Shown: positions 24,888-35,267 of the stretch, piece by piece
Position numbering within the stretch: position 1 is the stretch's first letter
Layout: each line of letters opens with the position of its first letter
Assembly: GCF_019966515.1 (NCBI RefSeq)
Contig: NZ_JAIMIB010000004.1
Coordinates: 186,001-250,000 of the forward strand
Reading direction: 5' to 3'
DNA: 64,000 bases
Source of the DNA: Roseovarius aestuarii
GTDB taxonomy: Bacteria > Pseudomonadota > Alphaproteobacteria > Rhodobacterales > Rhodobacteraceae
The notes under the pieces: generated by a model
Database searches by the model: none
Told to the model about the DNA's origin: nothing
What the model saw: only the letters and a program-made list of their open reading frames with translations
Program-made: the position numbers and the translations under genes

Positions 24888-25874
24888 ATGTCTGACACCT
24901 CAGGCAATCAATCCCGCGAGTGGAATTATCACCCCGATCTGCCCCTGCAGGATCCGTCGATCTTCAAATGGCCGCCCAGCCCCAGCTTCCTTGCCCGTTG
25001 GTTTGCGCGTAACTGGCTGACGCTGAGCGAGCGGGTGATGATGGTGATCGTCGCCACAATCGCGTGGCTGACGCTTTATCCGTCGCTGGAAACGGCACAA
25101 AGCTTTGCCTTTGGCTGGATATTCCAGACATGGGCCGTGAATATGGGCCTGATGATCATCGTCGCGGGCGGATTGCACTGGTATTTCTACATGCGCAAGG
25201 GCCAGGGGCAGACACTGAAATTCGACCGGCGGGATCAGGCCAAGGGCAACCGTTTGTGGAGTTTCTCGAACCAGGTCCATGACAACATGTTCTGGTCGCT
25301 GGGCTCGGGCGTGGCGCAGCTGACCGCGTTTCAGGTGGTGGCCATGTGGCTGATGGCAAACGACTATGTGCCGACCCTCACTTTCGCCTCAAACCCAATC
25401 TGGTTCCTGCTGGCATTGCTGCTGCTACCAATTTGGTCAGCGTTTCACTTCTATTGGGCGCACCGGCTGCTGCACGTGCCGTTCATCTACAAGAAGGTAC
25501 ATTCCCTGCATCACCGCAATGTCAATATCGGGCCGTGGTCTGGGCTGTCGATGCATCCGATCGAGCATTTCATCTACCTGACCTCGCTCTGCATTCACTG
25601 GATCGTCGCCTCGCACCCTGTGCATCTGATTTTCCATGTGATTTATCAGGGCCCCGGGGCTGCAATGACCCATACCGGCTATGAGGATCTGCTGATCAAG
25701 GACAAGCGCAGCCTGGCGTTGGGGACGTTTTATCACCAATTGCATCACCGCTATTACGAGTGCAACTACGGCAATCAGGAAATGCCCTGGGATCGCTGGT
25801 TCGGCACTTTTCACGACGGTAGCGATGAGGCGACAACCACCACGCGCGCGCGCAAAAAGAAGATGCACGCCTGA
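24888..25874 (+). CDS. Fatty acid hydroxylase/sterol desaturase family membrane protein
   Basis: The start MSDTSGNQ is set by GTGGAGAG upstream. The 328 residues contain several membrane helices (about 50-64, 84-103, 145-158, 170-186, 230-252). The di-iron histidine boxes are HFYWAHRLLH (187-196), HSLHHRNVN (205-213) and HQLHHRYYECNYG (283-295), spaced as in the family. Such enzymes hydroxylate or desaturate lipids, sterols or carotenoids using O2. Pairing with a class II aldolase under a LysR regulator is not a pathway I recognise. Confidence 0.88.
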   Translation: MSDTSGNQSREWNYHPDLPLQDPSIFKWPPSPSFLARWFARNWLTLSERVMMVIVATIAWLTLYPSLETAQSFAFGWIFQTWAVNMGLMIIVAGGLHWYFYMRKGQGQTLKFDRRDQAKGNRLWSFSNQVHDNMFWSLGSGVAQLTAFQVVAMWLMANDYVPTLTFASNPIWFLLALLLLPIWSAFHFYWAHRLLHVPFIYKKVHSLHHRNVNIGPWSGLSMHPIEHFIYLTSLCIHWIVASHPVHLIFHVIYQGPGAAMTHTGYEDLLIKDKRSLALGTFYHQLHHRYYECNYGNQEMPWDRWFGTFHDGSDEATTTTRARKKKMHA

Positions 25875-25935
25875 GCGGCGCGGGTATCGTCCGGGACCAC
25901 TTGCCATTGCCGCGCGGTCCCCGCATTAAAGCGCC

Positions 25936-26790
25936 ATGAGCAAAACACTGATTTCATTCGGCCACGGATATTCTGCACAGGCACTGGCGCGGCTGTTGCT
26001 GCCGCAGGGCTGGACGATCTATGGCACCACCAGAAGCGAACTGAAGGCTGGTGAGCTAAGAGATAAAGGCGTGATCCCCGTGCTCTGGCCCGATGGCGAC
26101 CTGACCGAAGCCTTTGACAAAGCGACGCATATGCTTGTCTCGGCCGGACCGCGAGAGGCTGGGGACCCAATTTTCAACATATACGGCGATAAGATCAAAG
26201 AAGTGGCTGGGAAGCTCGACTGGTTTGGCTATCTGTCGACCACCGGGGTATACGGCAATCACAACGGGGAATGGACCGGTGAAGACGCGGAACTGAGGCC
26301 CTCGACCGAGCGCGGCAGGTGGCGCAAGGAAGCGGAAGAGCGTTGGCAGAGTGTTCCTTCATTGCCGGTACATGTATTTCGTCTGGCTGGAATCTATGGT
26401 CCCGGCCGCGGCCCGTTCGAGAAAATTCGGAAGGGTACGGCGCGGCGCATCATCAAGAAGAACCAGATCTTCAGCCGCATTCACGTCGACGATATTGCTC
26501 AGGTTTTGGCAGCCTCGATCGCGCAGCCGAACCCTGGTCGGGCTTATAATGTCTGCGACGACGAGCCGGCCCCGCCTGAGGACGTGATTGGATATGCGGC
26601 TGAATTGCTGGGCGCGCCGATGCCACCCGCAATCCCCTTTGAAGAGGCCGAGATGAGCCCGATGGCGCGAAGTTTCTACTCGGAATCAAAACGCATCAGC
26701 AACGCCAGGATCAAGTCCGAGCTGGGCGTTTCGCTGCGTTATCCAAACTATCGCGATGGGTTGGCCAAGCTGCTGGCGCAGGGCGGCTGA
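25936..26790 (+). CDS. NAD(P)-binding SDR protein, YeeZ-like atypical extended SDR
   Basis: A 284-residue Rossmann protein starting MSKTLISFGHGYSAQALARLL, with a GxGxxA-like glycine motif at residues 9-14. YLSTTGVYGNHNGEW (about 102-116) supplies the SDR Ser/Tyr region, and VFRLAGIYGPGRGPFEKIRKG is a typical extended-SDR segment. This YeeZ-like (SDR_a5) group is common in Proteobacteria but of uncertain function; nucleoside-diphosphate-sugar epimerase labels are only generic. Confidence 0.83.
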   Translation: MSKTLISFGHGYSAQALARLLLPQGWTIYGTTRSELKAGELRDKGVIPVLWPDGDLTEAFDKATHMLVSAGPREAGDPIFNIYGDKIKEVAGKLDWFGYLSTTGVYGNHNGEWTGEDAELRPSTERGRWRKEAEERWQSVPSLPVHVFRLAGIYGPGRGPFEKIRKGTARRIIKKNQIFSRIHVDDIAQVLAASIAQPNPGRAYNVCDDEPAPPEDVIGYAAELLGAPMPPAIPFEEAEMSPMARSFYSESKRISNARIKSELGVSLRYPNYRDGLAKLLAQGG

Positions 26791-26803
26791 GGCGCTGCGC
26801 TGC

Positions 26804-27556
26804 TCATTTCAGCAGCAACCCGCCATCGACGACCAGATCGGTACCGGTGATATAGGATGCCCCGTCTGAAAGCAGGAACACGGCCGCCGCGGCAAGTTCT
26901 TCTGCTGTGCCAATTCGGCCCATTGGTACACATGACCCAGCTTCAGCCAGCTTTTTATCCGTATCCCACCGGGCTTGAAGCGGGGTCTGCGTAAGCCCCG
27001 GATAAATCGCGTTCGAGCGGATGCCATCGCTGGCCAGTTGCATGGCAAGCGAGCGCGACAGTGCGCCGACCCCGGCCTTGGCGGTAGAATAGGCATCCTG
27101 CGGCAGCGGATCACCCCGCAGGCACTGGGTGGAAGAAAAATGTACCATCGCACCGCCCCCGGCATCGCGCATATGCGGGACAGCCGCGCGGGCGGTGTGG
27201 AGCATGGATTTGAGATTGCTGTCGAAGACCTGATCCCAAACGGCCAGATCCATATCGAGCAGCGAGACGTCGTCGCCAAACCGAAGCACACCCGCGACAT
27301 TGGCCAGATAGTCGATGTGACCGAACCGTTCGGCACCGGCATCAATGGTAGTACTCACAAATGCCGCATCGGTCAGATCCCCCTGGGCATAAAGACGTTG
27401 ATCTGCGCTGCCCGCCAGATTGTCTGGTTCCGGTTTGAGATCAAACAGGATCACCGATCCGCCGGAATTGAGGATGATATTGGCAATTGCAAGTCCCATA
27501 CCACCGCCCGCGCCGGTCACAATCGCTACGCGGTTTGAAAAATCATAGGTAATCAT
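26804..27556 (-). CDS. Classical short-chain dehydrogenase/reductase
   Basis: A 250-residue classical SDR: TGAGGGMG cofactor motif (14-21), NVAG (86-89), catalytic Ser141/142 in VHFSSTQ, and YxxxK as Tyr156-Lys160 in DAYSTAKAG. Asp39 at the end of beta 2 (LFDL) suggests NAD preference. The C terminus ends ITGTDLVVDGGLLLK, a standard SDR close. It is convergent with the YeeZ-like gene, 13 bases apart. Substrate unknown. Confidence 0.9.
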   Translation of the reverse strand: MITYDFSNRVAIVTGAGGGMGLAIANIILNSGGSVILFDLKPEPDNLAGSADQRLYAQGDLTDAAFVSTTIDAGAERFGHIDYLANVAGVLRFGDDVSLLDMDLAVWDQVFDSNLKSMLHTARAAVPHMRDAGGGAMVHFSSTQCLRGDPLPQDAYSTAKAGVGALSRSLAMQLASDGIRSNAIYPGLTQTPLQARWDTDKKLAEAGSCVPMGRIGTAEELAAAAVFLLSDGASYITGTDLVVDGGLLLK

Positions 27557-27659
27557 TCCTGCCTCTCGCGTTCATGGCCCGAGGGGCAGCATATCGCCGA
27601 GACCATACCGAGGCCAGATGGTTGAATTTGCCTGCAAAGCTTTGTTTGCGGGCCCGTCT

Positions 27660-28100
27660 TCAGAACGCCTCGGGCCCGTTGGTCATTCTTAGTGCCACAA
27701 GCGCCACGCGGATACCTTCGATCATTCCCTCCGGCGGAAATGGTCCATAGATATTCTGGCCGACCGTGAAGGTAACATCAATTCTCGTGCCCGGCTGTTC
27801 GGTAAATTCGATTTTGTAGAATTCAGTCTGGTGTTTCAGTACCTTCGAAATCTGGCTCTCAAGCTTGGCCTGCGTTACGGTTTCCGACCCCTCCTGCGGC
27901 CAATCCACACGTACATCAATCCTGGCAAATCCCTTCCTTTCTTTGCCTTCGTGGTCGGTAAGGCGAGCTTCGTTGGTCGGGGCGAGAGGCAGTAGGTACA
28001 GATCCTCGTTCTGGGCGCTTAGCAAACGTATGGTCAGCGCTGGCAGTGCCAGAATGGCAATCACAGACAGGGTACGAATGTAGTTTTTGTAGCGATCCAT
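27660..28100 (-). CDS. Small membrane-anchored or exported protein of unknown function
   Basis: I do not recognise this family. From MDRYKNYIRTL the product has 146 residues: one hydrophobic helix (about 10-28) that could be an anchor or uncleaved signal, then a soluble alpha/beta region (IDVRVDWPQ, RIDVTFTVGQNIYGPFPPEG, IRVALVALRM). The frame is open to an earlier ATG at 28178, adding a 26-residue polar stretch; neither start has a convincing ribosome site. Codon use looks like the neighbours, and reading-frame length makes it likely real. Confidence 0.6.
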   Translation of the reverse strand: MDRYKNYIRTLSVIAILALPALTIRLLSAQNEDLYLLPLAPTNEARLTDHEGKERKGFARIDVRVDWPQEGSETVTQAKLESQISKVLKHQTEFYKIEFTEQPGTRIDVTFTVGQNIYGPFPPEGMIEGIRVALVALRMTNGPEAF

Positions 28101-28271
28101 CAAGAGGTCTGCATTTTTGTTCCGATAGAGAAATCTCTCACAGAGGGGCTGAAAAATGGTTAACGGGAAACTGCTCAAAACCGTGATGGACTCTGTGAGG
28201 GCTTTGCATACAGGGCTCCGCTGCCTCTGGCGCAGATTAAGGAAGGGACGAATTTGCCGTTCGTTCGCGCG

Positions 28272-28976
28272 TCATTTTGCGGTCATGCCCGTGCCAATAG
28301 CGGTGTGGATGCGATAGCCCGGTGCATAGGTCAGCCGAACGGTGGTGATGGTCTGATCATGGTCCCAGGTGGTTCGGTCGATGACAAAGACGGCCGCGCC
28401 GGTATCTGTATTCAGCAACCGGGCCTGCTCGGCACCGGCCACCTCGGCGGTAAAGCTGATATCGCCGTTGGTATATGGCGCGGTGATGACCAGCCATTCA
28501 TTAGCGCTGATCCGGTCGAAGGGTTGTTCAGCAGCAGCAGGTACAGAAGTAAGGTTGATCCAGCGATCCTCGACCACATAGGGCACGTCATCGGCGTAGT
28601 GCAGCGCGATGAGATGCAGGGCGGTCTTGTCGGTGCCGAGTGCTGCCGGCGCGCACGCCAAAGCCCGCTCGACCAGACGATAGCCATAGGTCATGCTGCG
28701 GGTTTCGATTTCCTGTCGCAGAACCGGGATATCGAGTGTCGCTTTGCCGACCGGATGCAGCGCGACACGAGTGCCGGCCTTGCGGCGCCGTTCCAGAAGG
28801 CCGGAATCGGCCAGAGACTGCAGCGCGCGGTTGACGGTGGCGCGGGCGCAGCCGAATTCCCGCGCCAGGTCGACCTCATTCGGGATGGTGTGGCCCGGGG
28901 GCCAATCGCGGGCATGGATGCGACGCAGAACCTCGGCCTGAATCGCCTGCCAGCTTTTGAATTGCGGATCGCTCAC
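28272..28976 (-). CDS. hutC: Histidine utilization repressor HutC (GntR family, UTRA domain)
   Basis: The start is GTG 28976, overlapping the hutF stop by four bases (GTGA). The 234 residues have an N-terminal winged helix (about 1-70: IPNEVDLAREFGCARATVNR, ALQSLADSGLLERRRKAG) and a UTRA effector domain (about 90-230: LIALHYADDVPYVVEDRWIN). HutC represses hut genes and is released by urocanate. The palindromic operator between hutF and hutI is its expected site, so it should repress both arms, including its own gene. Confidence 0.93.
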   Translation of the reverse strand: MSDPQFKSWQAIQAEVLRRIHARDWPPGHTIPNEVDLAREFGCARATVNRALQSLADSGLLERRRKAGTRVALHPVGKATLDIPVLRQEIETRSMTYGYRLVERALACAPAALGTDKTALHLIALHYADDVPYVVEDRWINLTSVPAAAEQPFDRISANEWLVITAPYTNGDISFTAEVAGAEQARLLNTDTGAAVFVIDRTTWDHDQTITTVRLTYAPGYRIHTAIGTGMTAK

Positions 28977-30337
28977 AACGCATCCCTGAGCGGTTGCATT
29001 GCCTTTGTGTAGGCGGCGGTAATCGTATCGCGGGCGTGGTGGCGGCCCTCTTTGACGAGATGCCGCCCGGCGGACCAGACATCGCGAACCATGCGGTCGT
29101 CTCCAGCGAAGATCCAGCAATCCAGAAGCTTGTCGCGGGATTGTCCGGTCAGGTCGAAATGGCTGTCGTCAAGCGCCATCAGATCGGCCAGATAGCCCTC
29201 GGCGATATGGCCCGACTTGCGCCCGGCGGCCTGCGCTCCACCGGCACAGGCGGCGTTGAACAGGCGGCGGCCGGTCGTGTGCTCGGCAGTCGCAAGCGCG
29301 GCGCGGGAACGGTCACGCAGGCGTTGGGAATAATCCAGCGTGCGAAGCTCTTCAGAGAGTGAAATCCTAATGTTAGAGTCTGATCCGACGGCGAGTTTGC
29401 CCTGCGCGTCAAGCCAGCGCACGCCGTCAAAAATACCGTCGCCAAGGCTCGATTCGGTGATCGGGCAGAGGCCGGCAACGGCGCCAGTGGCCGCCAGTGC
29501 GATGGTTTCATGCGCCTCCATCTGGGTACAATGGATCAGGCACCATTGGTTGGTCACATCGGCGTTATCCAGCAGCCATTCGACCGGGCGCTGGCCATAG
29601 GCGGCCTTGATTTCGTCAACCTCGGCCACCTGTTCGGCCAGATGCATGTGGATGGGGCCATCGGCGGCCAGGTTGGGCGCGTTAGCGATATCCCCGGGCG
29701 CGACGGCACGCAGGCTGTGGGGTGCCATGCCCAGCCGGGCGTCAGCGGGCAGTGAGGCGAGTGCGCTACCGGCGCCCTGCATCAGCTTGGCAAATTGGGC
29801 CGGATCATTGCCGAAACGGATCTGGCCTTCGGTCAGGTCGCGCTGGTCACAACCGCCATACTGGTATTGCACAGGCAGCAGCGTCAGGCCGATACCCGTT
29901 TGCAACGCGGCGGCAGTGATGCGTTGGGACATCTCCGACAGGTCGTCATAGGGCACACCGCCGGGCTGGTGATGCAGATAGTGAAACTCGACATTGGTGG
30001 CATAGCCTGCCTCAAGCATTTCCATCTGCACAAGGGCCGTGATGGCCTGAACCTGTTCGGGCGAGAGCAGGTCAAGGAAGCGATACATCAGCCGTCGCCA
30101 AGTCCAGAAACTATCCCGCGGATCGGGGCCGCGGCCTTCGGTCAGGCCTGCCATGGCGCGCTGGAAAGCGTGGGAATGGGCATTGGCGGGCGCGGGCAAG
30201 AGGATGCCGGTACGGTGGCCACTTGCGGCGGTATCGGGTGTGACGCAGGTGATATGTCCGGTCTCGTCCACCTCGACCGCGACATCGCGCGCCCAGCCGG
30301 TGGGCAACAAAGCCTGACGGGCCCAGATCGTTGGCAT
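28973..30337 (-). CDS. hutF: Formimidoylglutamate deiminase
   Basis: A 454-residue amidohydrolase. Metal ligands are in PANAHSHAFQRAMAG (about 51-65), HMHLAEQ (about 231) and HCTQM (about 268), with an Asp in VGSDSN (about 317). It converts N-formimino-glutamate to N-formylglutamate and ammonia, the HutF branch. GGAGAGA precedes the ATG. It is co-transcribed with hutC and divergent from hutI. The partner deformylase hutG, needed after this step, is not in the window. Confidence 0.94.
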   Translation of the reverse strand: MPTIWARQALLPTGWARDVAVEVDETGHITCVTPDTAASGHRTGILLPAPANAHSHAFQRAMAGLTEGRGPDPRDSFWTWRRLMYRFLDLLSPEQVQAITALVQMEMLEAGYATNVEFHYLHHQPGGVPYDDLSEMSQRITAAALQTGIGLTLLPVQYQYGGCDQRDLTEGQIRFGNDPAQFAKLMQGAGSALASLPADARLGMAPHSLRAVAPGDIANAPNLAADGPIHMHLAEQVAEVDEIKAAYGQRPVEWLLDNADVTNQWCLIHCTQMEAHETIALAATGAVAGLCPITESSLGDGIFDGVRWLDAQGKLAVGSDSNIRISLSEELRTLDYSQRLRDRSRAALATAEHTTGRRLFNAACAGGAQAAGRKSGHIAEGYLADLMALDDSHFDLTGQSRDKLLDCWIFAGDDRMVRDVWSAGRHLVKEGRHHARDTITAAYTKAMQPLRDAL

Positions 30338-30350
30338 GGCATCTCTCCGC

Positions 30351-30383
30351 TTGACAGATTATTATGTCTATACATAATATCAA
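30351..30383 (+). promoter_or_regulatory. hut divergent promoter with HutC-type palindromic operator
   Basis: TTATGT (30362-30367) and ACATAA (30372-30377) form a palindrome around CTAT, matching the AT-rich inverted repeats bound by HutC proteins. For hutI, TTGACA (30351-30356) and CATAAT (30373-30378) give a -35/-10 pair with a 16-base spacer, and the operator covers the spacer and -10. TATCAA at 30378-30383 gives TTGATA for a minus-strand -35. Repression of both arms by HutC is the natural reading. Confidence 0.65.
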
Positions 30384-30416
30384 GCACGACTCGGGTAATC
30401 AAGAAAGTAATGTGGG

Positions 30417-31604
30417 ATGCTTTTGCGGAATGCGGTGCTGGCCGCGATGGCGGGTGGGCAACCTTACGGGTTGATCCAGAACGCAGCTATTGTGGTGGAA
30501 CAGGGTCAGATATCATGGGCTGGGCCCGAGGCCGACCTGCCCTCTGAACATAACGGGGTGGGCGAAGACCTGGGCGGACGGCTGGTGACGCCCGGGCTGA
30601 TTGATTGCCACACCCATATCGTTTTTGGCGGCAACCGTGCGACAGAATTCGAGATGCGCCTGAACGGTGCCAGTTACGAAGAAGTGGCGCGCGCTGGTGG
30701 TGGGATCGTCTCAACCGTGACAGCGACGCGCGACATCTCCGAAGATGACTTGCTGGTCGATGCGCTGACCCGTGTCGATGCGATGCTGGCTGAGGGGGTC
30801 AGCGTGATCGAGGTAAAGTCGGGCTATGGGCTGGATCGCGACACCGAACTCAAGATGCTCCGCGTGGCGCGGGCGATTGGCAGGGCGCGATCGGTGCGGG
30901 TTATGACCTCGTTCCTGGGCGCGCACGCGGTTCCATCAGAGCTTAAGGGTCGCGCAGATGAATACATCGATTCAATCGCCATTCCGACATTAGAAGCGGC
31001 TCATGCAGAGGGGCTGGTCGATGCGGTGGACGGGTTCTGCGAGGGGATTGCCTTCGACATCGCGCAGATCAGGCGGGTGTTTGATAAGGCGCGCGAACTG
31101 GGCCTGCCGATCAAGCTGCATGCCGAGCAACTCAGCAATATTGGCGGCACCAGACTGGCGGCAGCGTATGGCGCATTGTCGGCGGATCATGTGGAATATG
31201 CCGATGAGGATGACGCCAAGGCGCTGGCAGCTTCGGGCAGCGTTGCTGTACTGCTTCCGGGCGCGTTCTACACGCTGCACGAGACGCAGCTTCCACCGAT
31301 TGAGGCATTCCGAGCGCACGGCGTACCGATGGCGCTGGCGACGGATTGCAACCCCGGGTCGTCGCCTCTGTCTTCGTTGCTGTTGGTGATGAACATGGGT
31401 TGCACCCTGTTTCGCCTGACGCCTGAAGAGGCGTTGGCAGGTGTAACAGTGCATGCGGCGCGGGCATTGGGATTGTCCGATTGCGGTGTGATTGCACCCG
31501 GCAAGCGGGCTGACTTAGCAGTATGGAACGTCTCTAATCCGGCAGAACTTGCCTATCGCATCGGCTTCAACCCGCTGGAACGGCGCATCTTTGGGGGCAC
31601 ATAA
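30417..31604 (+). CDS. hutI: Imidazolonepropionase
   Basis: A 395-residue amidohydrolase of normal length. Metal-binding HTHIVFGG (about 65-72), substrate-contacting [29 protein letters not shown] with its metal histidine, and [12 protein letters not shown] with the late Asp are all present. It opens the imidazolone ring to N-formimino-glutamate. The stop and the hutH start overlap by one base (TAATG). Expression is predicted to be controlled by the HutC operator upstream. Confidence 0.96.
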   Translation: MLLRNAVLAAMAGGQPYGLIQNAAIVVEQGQISWAGPEADLPSEHNGVGEDLGGRLVTPGLIDCHTHIVFGGNRATEFEMRLNGASYEEVARAGGGIVSTVTATRDISEDDLLVDALTRVDAMLAEGVSVIEVKSGYGLDRDTELKMLRVARAIGRARSVRVMTSFLGAHAVPSELKGRADEYIDSIAIPTLEAAHAEGLVDAVDGFCEGIAFDIAQIRRVFDKARELGLPIKLHAEQLSNIGGTRLAAAYGALSADHVEYADEDDAKALAASGSVAVLLPGAFYTLHETQLPPIEAFRAHGVPMALATDCNPGSSPLSSLLLVMNMGCTLFRLTPEEALAGVTVHAARALGLSDCGVIAPGKRADLAVWNVSNPAELAYRIGFNPLERRIFGGT

Positions 31605-33145
31605 TGAGCCAGATTTTACATCCGGGCAGCACGAAGCTGTCACAGCTTGAGACGATATGGCGCGATGGTCTGTTCGCAAGGCTCGATGCCTCGGTCAAGC
31701 CGCAGGTCGAGGCGGCAGCTAAACTGGTTGCCCGCGCCGCAGCGGGCGACGAGGCGGTTTATGGCGTTAACACCGGTTTTGGCAAGCTGGCCAGTGTCAA
31801 GATCCCCGCAAACGACGTCGAAGCGTTGCAGCGTAACCTGATCCTGAGCCATTGCTGTGGTGTCGGAGAGGCCCTGGATATCGCCACGACCCGACTGATG
31901 ATGGTGCTCAAGCTTTTGTCGCTGGGGCGTGGCGCCTCGGGTGTAATGTGGCGCACCGTGGCGTTGATCGAAGCCATGCTGGAAAAGGGTGTCACGCCGG
32001 TGGTGCCTGATCAGGGATCGGTCGGGGCGTCGGGCGATCTGGCACCGCTTGCGCATATGGCCGCCGCGATGATCGGCGAGGGTGAGGCCTGGTATGACGG
32101 CGCACGGCTACCGGGCCTAAAAGCGCAAAATTTGGCTGGATTAGAGCCTATCTTATTAGGCCCTAAGGAAGGGTTGGCGCTGATCAACGGCACGCAGTTT
32201 TCGACCGCCTGCGCGCTTACCGGTCTTTGGGGGGCCTGGCGCAATGCGCAGGCCTGTATCGTCACGGCGTCCTTGTCGACCGATGCCATCATGGGGTCGA
32301 CCGCGCCGCTGGTGGACGAAATCCACACCCTGCGCGGGCACCAGGGGCAGATCGCTGCCGCGCGACTGCAACGTGCCTTGATGGAAGGCAGCGAGATCCG
32401 CGAAAGCCATCGCGAGGGCGATACCCGCGTGCAGGATCCCTACTGCATTCGCTGTCAGGCGCAGGTCAGTGGTGCTGCGATTGATCTGCTGCGTCGCGCT
32501 GGCGAGGTGTTGGAAATTGAGGCCAACGCGGTGACGGATAATCCGCTGGTTCTGGTCAATGAGGGACGTATCGTCAGCGGCGGTAATTTCCACGCAGAAC
32601 CGGTGGGCTTTGCCGCCGATCAGATTGCGCTGGCGATAGCCGAGATTGGCGCGATTGCCCAACGCCGGGTGGCCCTGATGGTGGACCCGACGCTGAGTTT
32701 CGATTTGCCGCCGTTTCTGACGCCGGAGCCGGGTCTGAACTCGGGCTTGATGATCGCCGAGGTGACCACCGCGGCGCTGATGAGCGAAAACAAGCATCTG
32801 GCCAATCCGTGCACGACCGACAGCACGCCTACATCTGCCAATCAGGAGGACCATGTCAGCATGGCCGCCCATGCGGCGAGGAGGTTAAAACGGATGAATG
32901 CCAATCTGGCAACGATCCTGGGGGTCGAGGCGATTTGCGGCGCGCAGGGCATTGGCTTTCGCGCGCCGTTGAAGACCAGCCCGCCCCTGCAGGCCGCGCT
33001 GGAACGGCTACGGCGCGACATCCCGGTGTTGGAGGCGGATCGTTACCTGGCCCCGGATCTGCAATCAGCGGCGGACCTGATCAGCTCTGGCGCGCTGGCA
33101 GAGGCCGCCGGGTTGAACATGACCCTTGAAATGGGAGAGCAATAA
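31604..33145 (+). CDS. hutH: Histidine ammonia-lyase
   Basis: A 513-residue lyase with Ala142-Ser143-Gly144 ([12 protein letters not shown]), which cyclises to the MIO electrophile, and the catalytic Tyr53 in [10 protein letters not shown]. Other hallmarks are NGTQFSTA, the VTDNPLV loop, and NQEDHVSMA. It eliminates ammonia from histidine to give urocanate. The ending MTLEMGEQ runs into the hutU ribosome site. Confidence 0.97.
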   Translation: MSQILHPGSTKLSQLETIWRDGLFARLDASVKPQVEAAAKLVARAAAGDEAVYGVNTGFGKLASVKIPANDVEALQRNLILSHCCGVGEALDIATTRLMMVLKLLSLGRGASGVMWRTVALIEAMLEKGVTPVVPDQGSVGASGDLAPLAHMAAAMIGEGEAWYDGARLPGLKAQNLAGLEPILLGPKEGLALINGTQFSTACALTGLWGAWRNAQACIVTASLSTDAIMGSTAPLVDEIHTLRGHQGQIAAARLQRALMEGSEIRESHREGDTRVQDPYCIRCQAQVSGAAIDLLRRAGEVLEIEANAVTDNPLVLVNEGRIVSGGNFHAEPVGFAADQIALAIAEIGAIAQRRVALMVDPTLSFDLPPFLTPEPGLNSGLMIAEVTTAALMSENKHLANPCTTDSTPTSANQEDHVSMAAHAARRLKRMNANLATILGVEAICGAQGIGFRAPLKTSPPLQAALERLRRDIPVLEADRYLAPDLQSAADLISSGALAEAAGLNMTLEMGEQ

Positions 33146-33146
33146 G

Positions 33147-34826
33147 ATGACCAACCCTCGCCACAACGTTCGGGACGTTTATCCCGATACCGGACCCGAG
33201 ATCACTGCAAAAAGCTGGCTGACCGAGGCGCCGATGCGGATGCTGATGAACAACCTGCACCCGGATGTAGCCGAAAACCCGCACGAGCTGGTGGTCTATG
33301 GCGGTATCGGGCGCGCGGCGCGTACCTGGGCCGATTTCGATACTATCGTAGCCCAACTCAAGGATCTGGAGGAAGATCAGACCCTTCTGGTGCAGTCTGG
33401 CAAGCCGGTTGGTGTGTTCCGGACGCATAAGGATGCGCCCCGGGTTCTGATCGCCAATTCGAATCTAGTACCGCACTGGGCGAACTGGGATCATTTCAGT
33501 GAACTCGATAAGAAGGGCCTCGCGATGTACGGCCAGATGACGGCCGGATCGTGGATCTATATCGGCTCTCAGGGCATCGTTCAGGGTACCTATGAGACCT
33601 TTGTCGAGGCCGGGCGGCAACATTATGACGGCGACCTGACTGGCAAATGGATTCTGACCGGGGGCCTCGGCGGTATGGGTGGCGCGCAGCCCTTGGCGGC
33701 AGTGATGGCTGGAGCTTGCTGTCTGGCCGTTGAGTGCGATGAGACCCGTGCTGATTTCCGCCGGCGCACGCGTTACGTGGATGAAAAGACGCATAGCCTT
33801 GAAGATGCGTTGGAGATGATCGACCGCTGGACCACGGCGGGCGAGGCGAAATCCGTGGCTTTAATTGGCAATGCGGCGGATATCTTTCCGCGGCTGGTTG
33901 AAATCATGAAGAACGGCGGAGTGAAACCGGATATCGTGACCGACCAGACAAGCGCCCACGATCCGATGCACGGGTATCTGCCGCAGGGCTGGAATGTTGC
34001 CGAGTGGCGCGCCAGGCAGGAGAGCGACCCGAAAGCGGTGGAAAAGGCCGCGCGTGCCAGCATGAAAGTGCATGTGGCGGCGATGGTCGATTTCTGGAAT
34101 GCGGGTGTGCCGACATTGGATTACGGCAACAACATCCGACAAGTGGCGCTGGAAGAGGGTCTGGAAAATGCCTTTGCTTTCCCCGGTTTCGTGCCTGCCT
34201 ATATCCGACCTCTATTTTGCCGCGGTATTGGGCCGTTCCGCTGGTGTGCGCTTAGTGGTGACCCGGAAGACATCTACAAGACCGACGCCAAGGTAAAGGA
34301 GTTGGTCGACGACGCGCATCTGCATAACTGGCTGGACATGGCGCGGGACCGGATCAGTTTTCAGGGGCTGCCTGCGCGGATTTGCTGGGTGGGCCTTGGG
34401 GTGCGACACAAGCTGGGCCTCGCCTTCAACGAAATGGTCCGGAACGGTGAGCTTAGCGCGCCGGTGGTGATCGGGCGGGATCATCTCGATTCAGGCTCTG
34501 TTGCAAGCCCAAACCGTGAAACCGAGGCGATGAAGGATGGCAGTGACGCGGTATCCGATTGGCCGCTGTTGAATGCGCTTTTGAACACCGCCAGCGGGGC
34601 GACATGGGTCAGCCTGCATCACGGTGGCGGCGTCGGCATGGGCTTCAGCCAGCATTCGGGCATGGTAATTTGTTGCGATGGGACCGAGGATGCGGACCGC
34701 CGCATCGCCAACGTGCTGTGGAACGATCCGGCGACAGGCGTAATGCGCCATGCGGATGCGGGCTACGAGATTGCCATCAACTGCGCGAAGGAACATGGGC
34801 TGAACCTGCCCGGCATTCTGCGGTGA
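33147..34826 (+). CDS. hutU: Urocanate hydratase
   Basis: The start [13 protein letters not shown] is set by GGGAGAG at the end of hutH. The 559-residue length is standard. The NAD-binding region includes [13 protein letters not shown] (about 175-187), and the active-site cysteine lies in [32 protein letters not shown] marks the C-terminal part. It hydrates urocanate to imidazolone propionate. The DUF1810 gene begins inside its stop codon. Confidence 0.97.
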   Translation: MTNPRHNVRDVYPDTGPEITAKSWLTEAPMRMLMNNLHPDVAENPHELVVYGGIGRAARTWADFDTIVAQLKDLEEDQTLLVQSGKPVGVFRTHKDAPRVLIANSNLVPHWANWDHFSELDKKGLAMYGQMTAGSWIYIGSQGIVQGTYETFVEAGRQHYDGDLTGKWILTGGLGGMGGAQPLAAVMAGACCLAVECDETRADFRRRTRYVDEKTHSLEDALEMIDRWTTAGEAKSVALIGNAADIFPRLVEIMKNGGVKPDIVTDQTSAHDPMHGYLPQGWNVAEWRARQESDPKAVEKAARASMKVHVAAMVDFWNAGVPTLDYGNNIRQVALEEGLENAFAFPGFVPAYIRPLFCRGIGPFRWCALSGDPEDIYKTDAKVKELVDDAHLHNWLDMARDRISFQGLPARICWVGLGVRHKLGLAFNEMVRNGELSAPVVIGRDHLDSGSVASPNRETEAMKDGSDAVSDWPLLNALLNTASGATWVSLHHGGGVGMGFSQHSGMVICCDGTEDADRRIANVLWNDPATGVMRHADAGYEIAINCAKEHGLNLPGILR

Positions 34827-35236
34827 GCCTTGATCGGTTCACTGATGCGCAGGCGCTAATCTGGCCTGAGCCGCTGGATGAGATCAGGGCGGGCCGCAAA
34901 CGCTCTCATTGGATGTGGTACGTGTTCCCGCAATTATGTGGATTAGGCAGATCCCCGACCGCACAACATTACGGCATCAAGGGGCTGACAGAGGCGCGGG
35001 CGTATCTGGCGCATGAAGTTCTGGGTGCGCGGCTGGAGGAGATCAGCGCAGCAATGCTGACACGGCGGGATATCCCGGCGCGGGCGATATTGGGGCCGGT
35101 CGATGTATTGAAGCTGCGGTCGTGCATGACGCTGTTCCGGGCCGCAGACGGTGCACGGGTTTTTCAGGACGTGCTGGATGCGTTTTACGCAGGAGAGCAT
35201 TGTGCAGTGACCCTTGGGATGATCGGCGAGCCATAA
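34823..35236 (+). CDS. DUF1810 family protein
   Basis: A 137-residue protein starting at GTG 34823, overlapping the hutU stop by four bases (GTGA). It is a compact helical DUF1810 protein: LDRFTDAQ near the start, [19 protein letters not shown] (the family hallmark) and [13 protein letters not shown]. The biochemical role of this family is unknown to me. Tight coupling to hutU suggests co-expression with histidine breakdown, but it may be a passenger. Confidence 0.88.
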   Translation: MSLDRFTDAQALIWPEPLDEIRAGRKRSHWMWYVFPQLCGLGRSPTAQHYGIKGLTEARAYLAHEVLGARLEEISAAMLTRRDIPARAILGPVDVLKLRSCMTLFRAADGARVFQDVLDAFYAGEHCAVTLGMIGEP

Positions 35237-35267
35237 GGCGCAGCGTGAAGGCATCGGCCGGTGCAGA

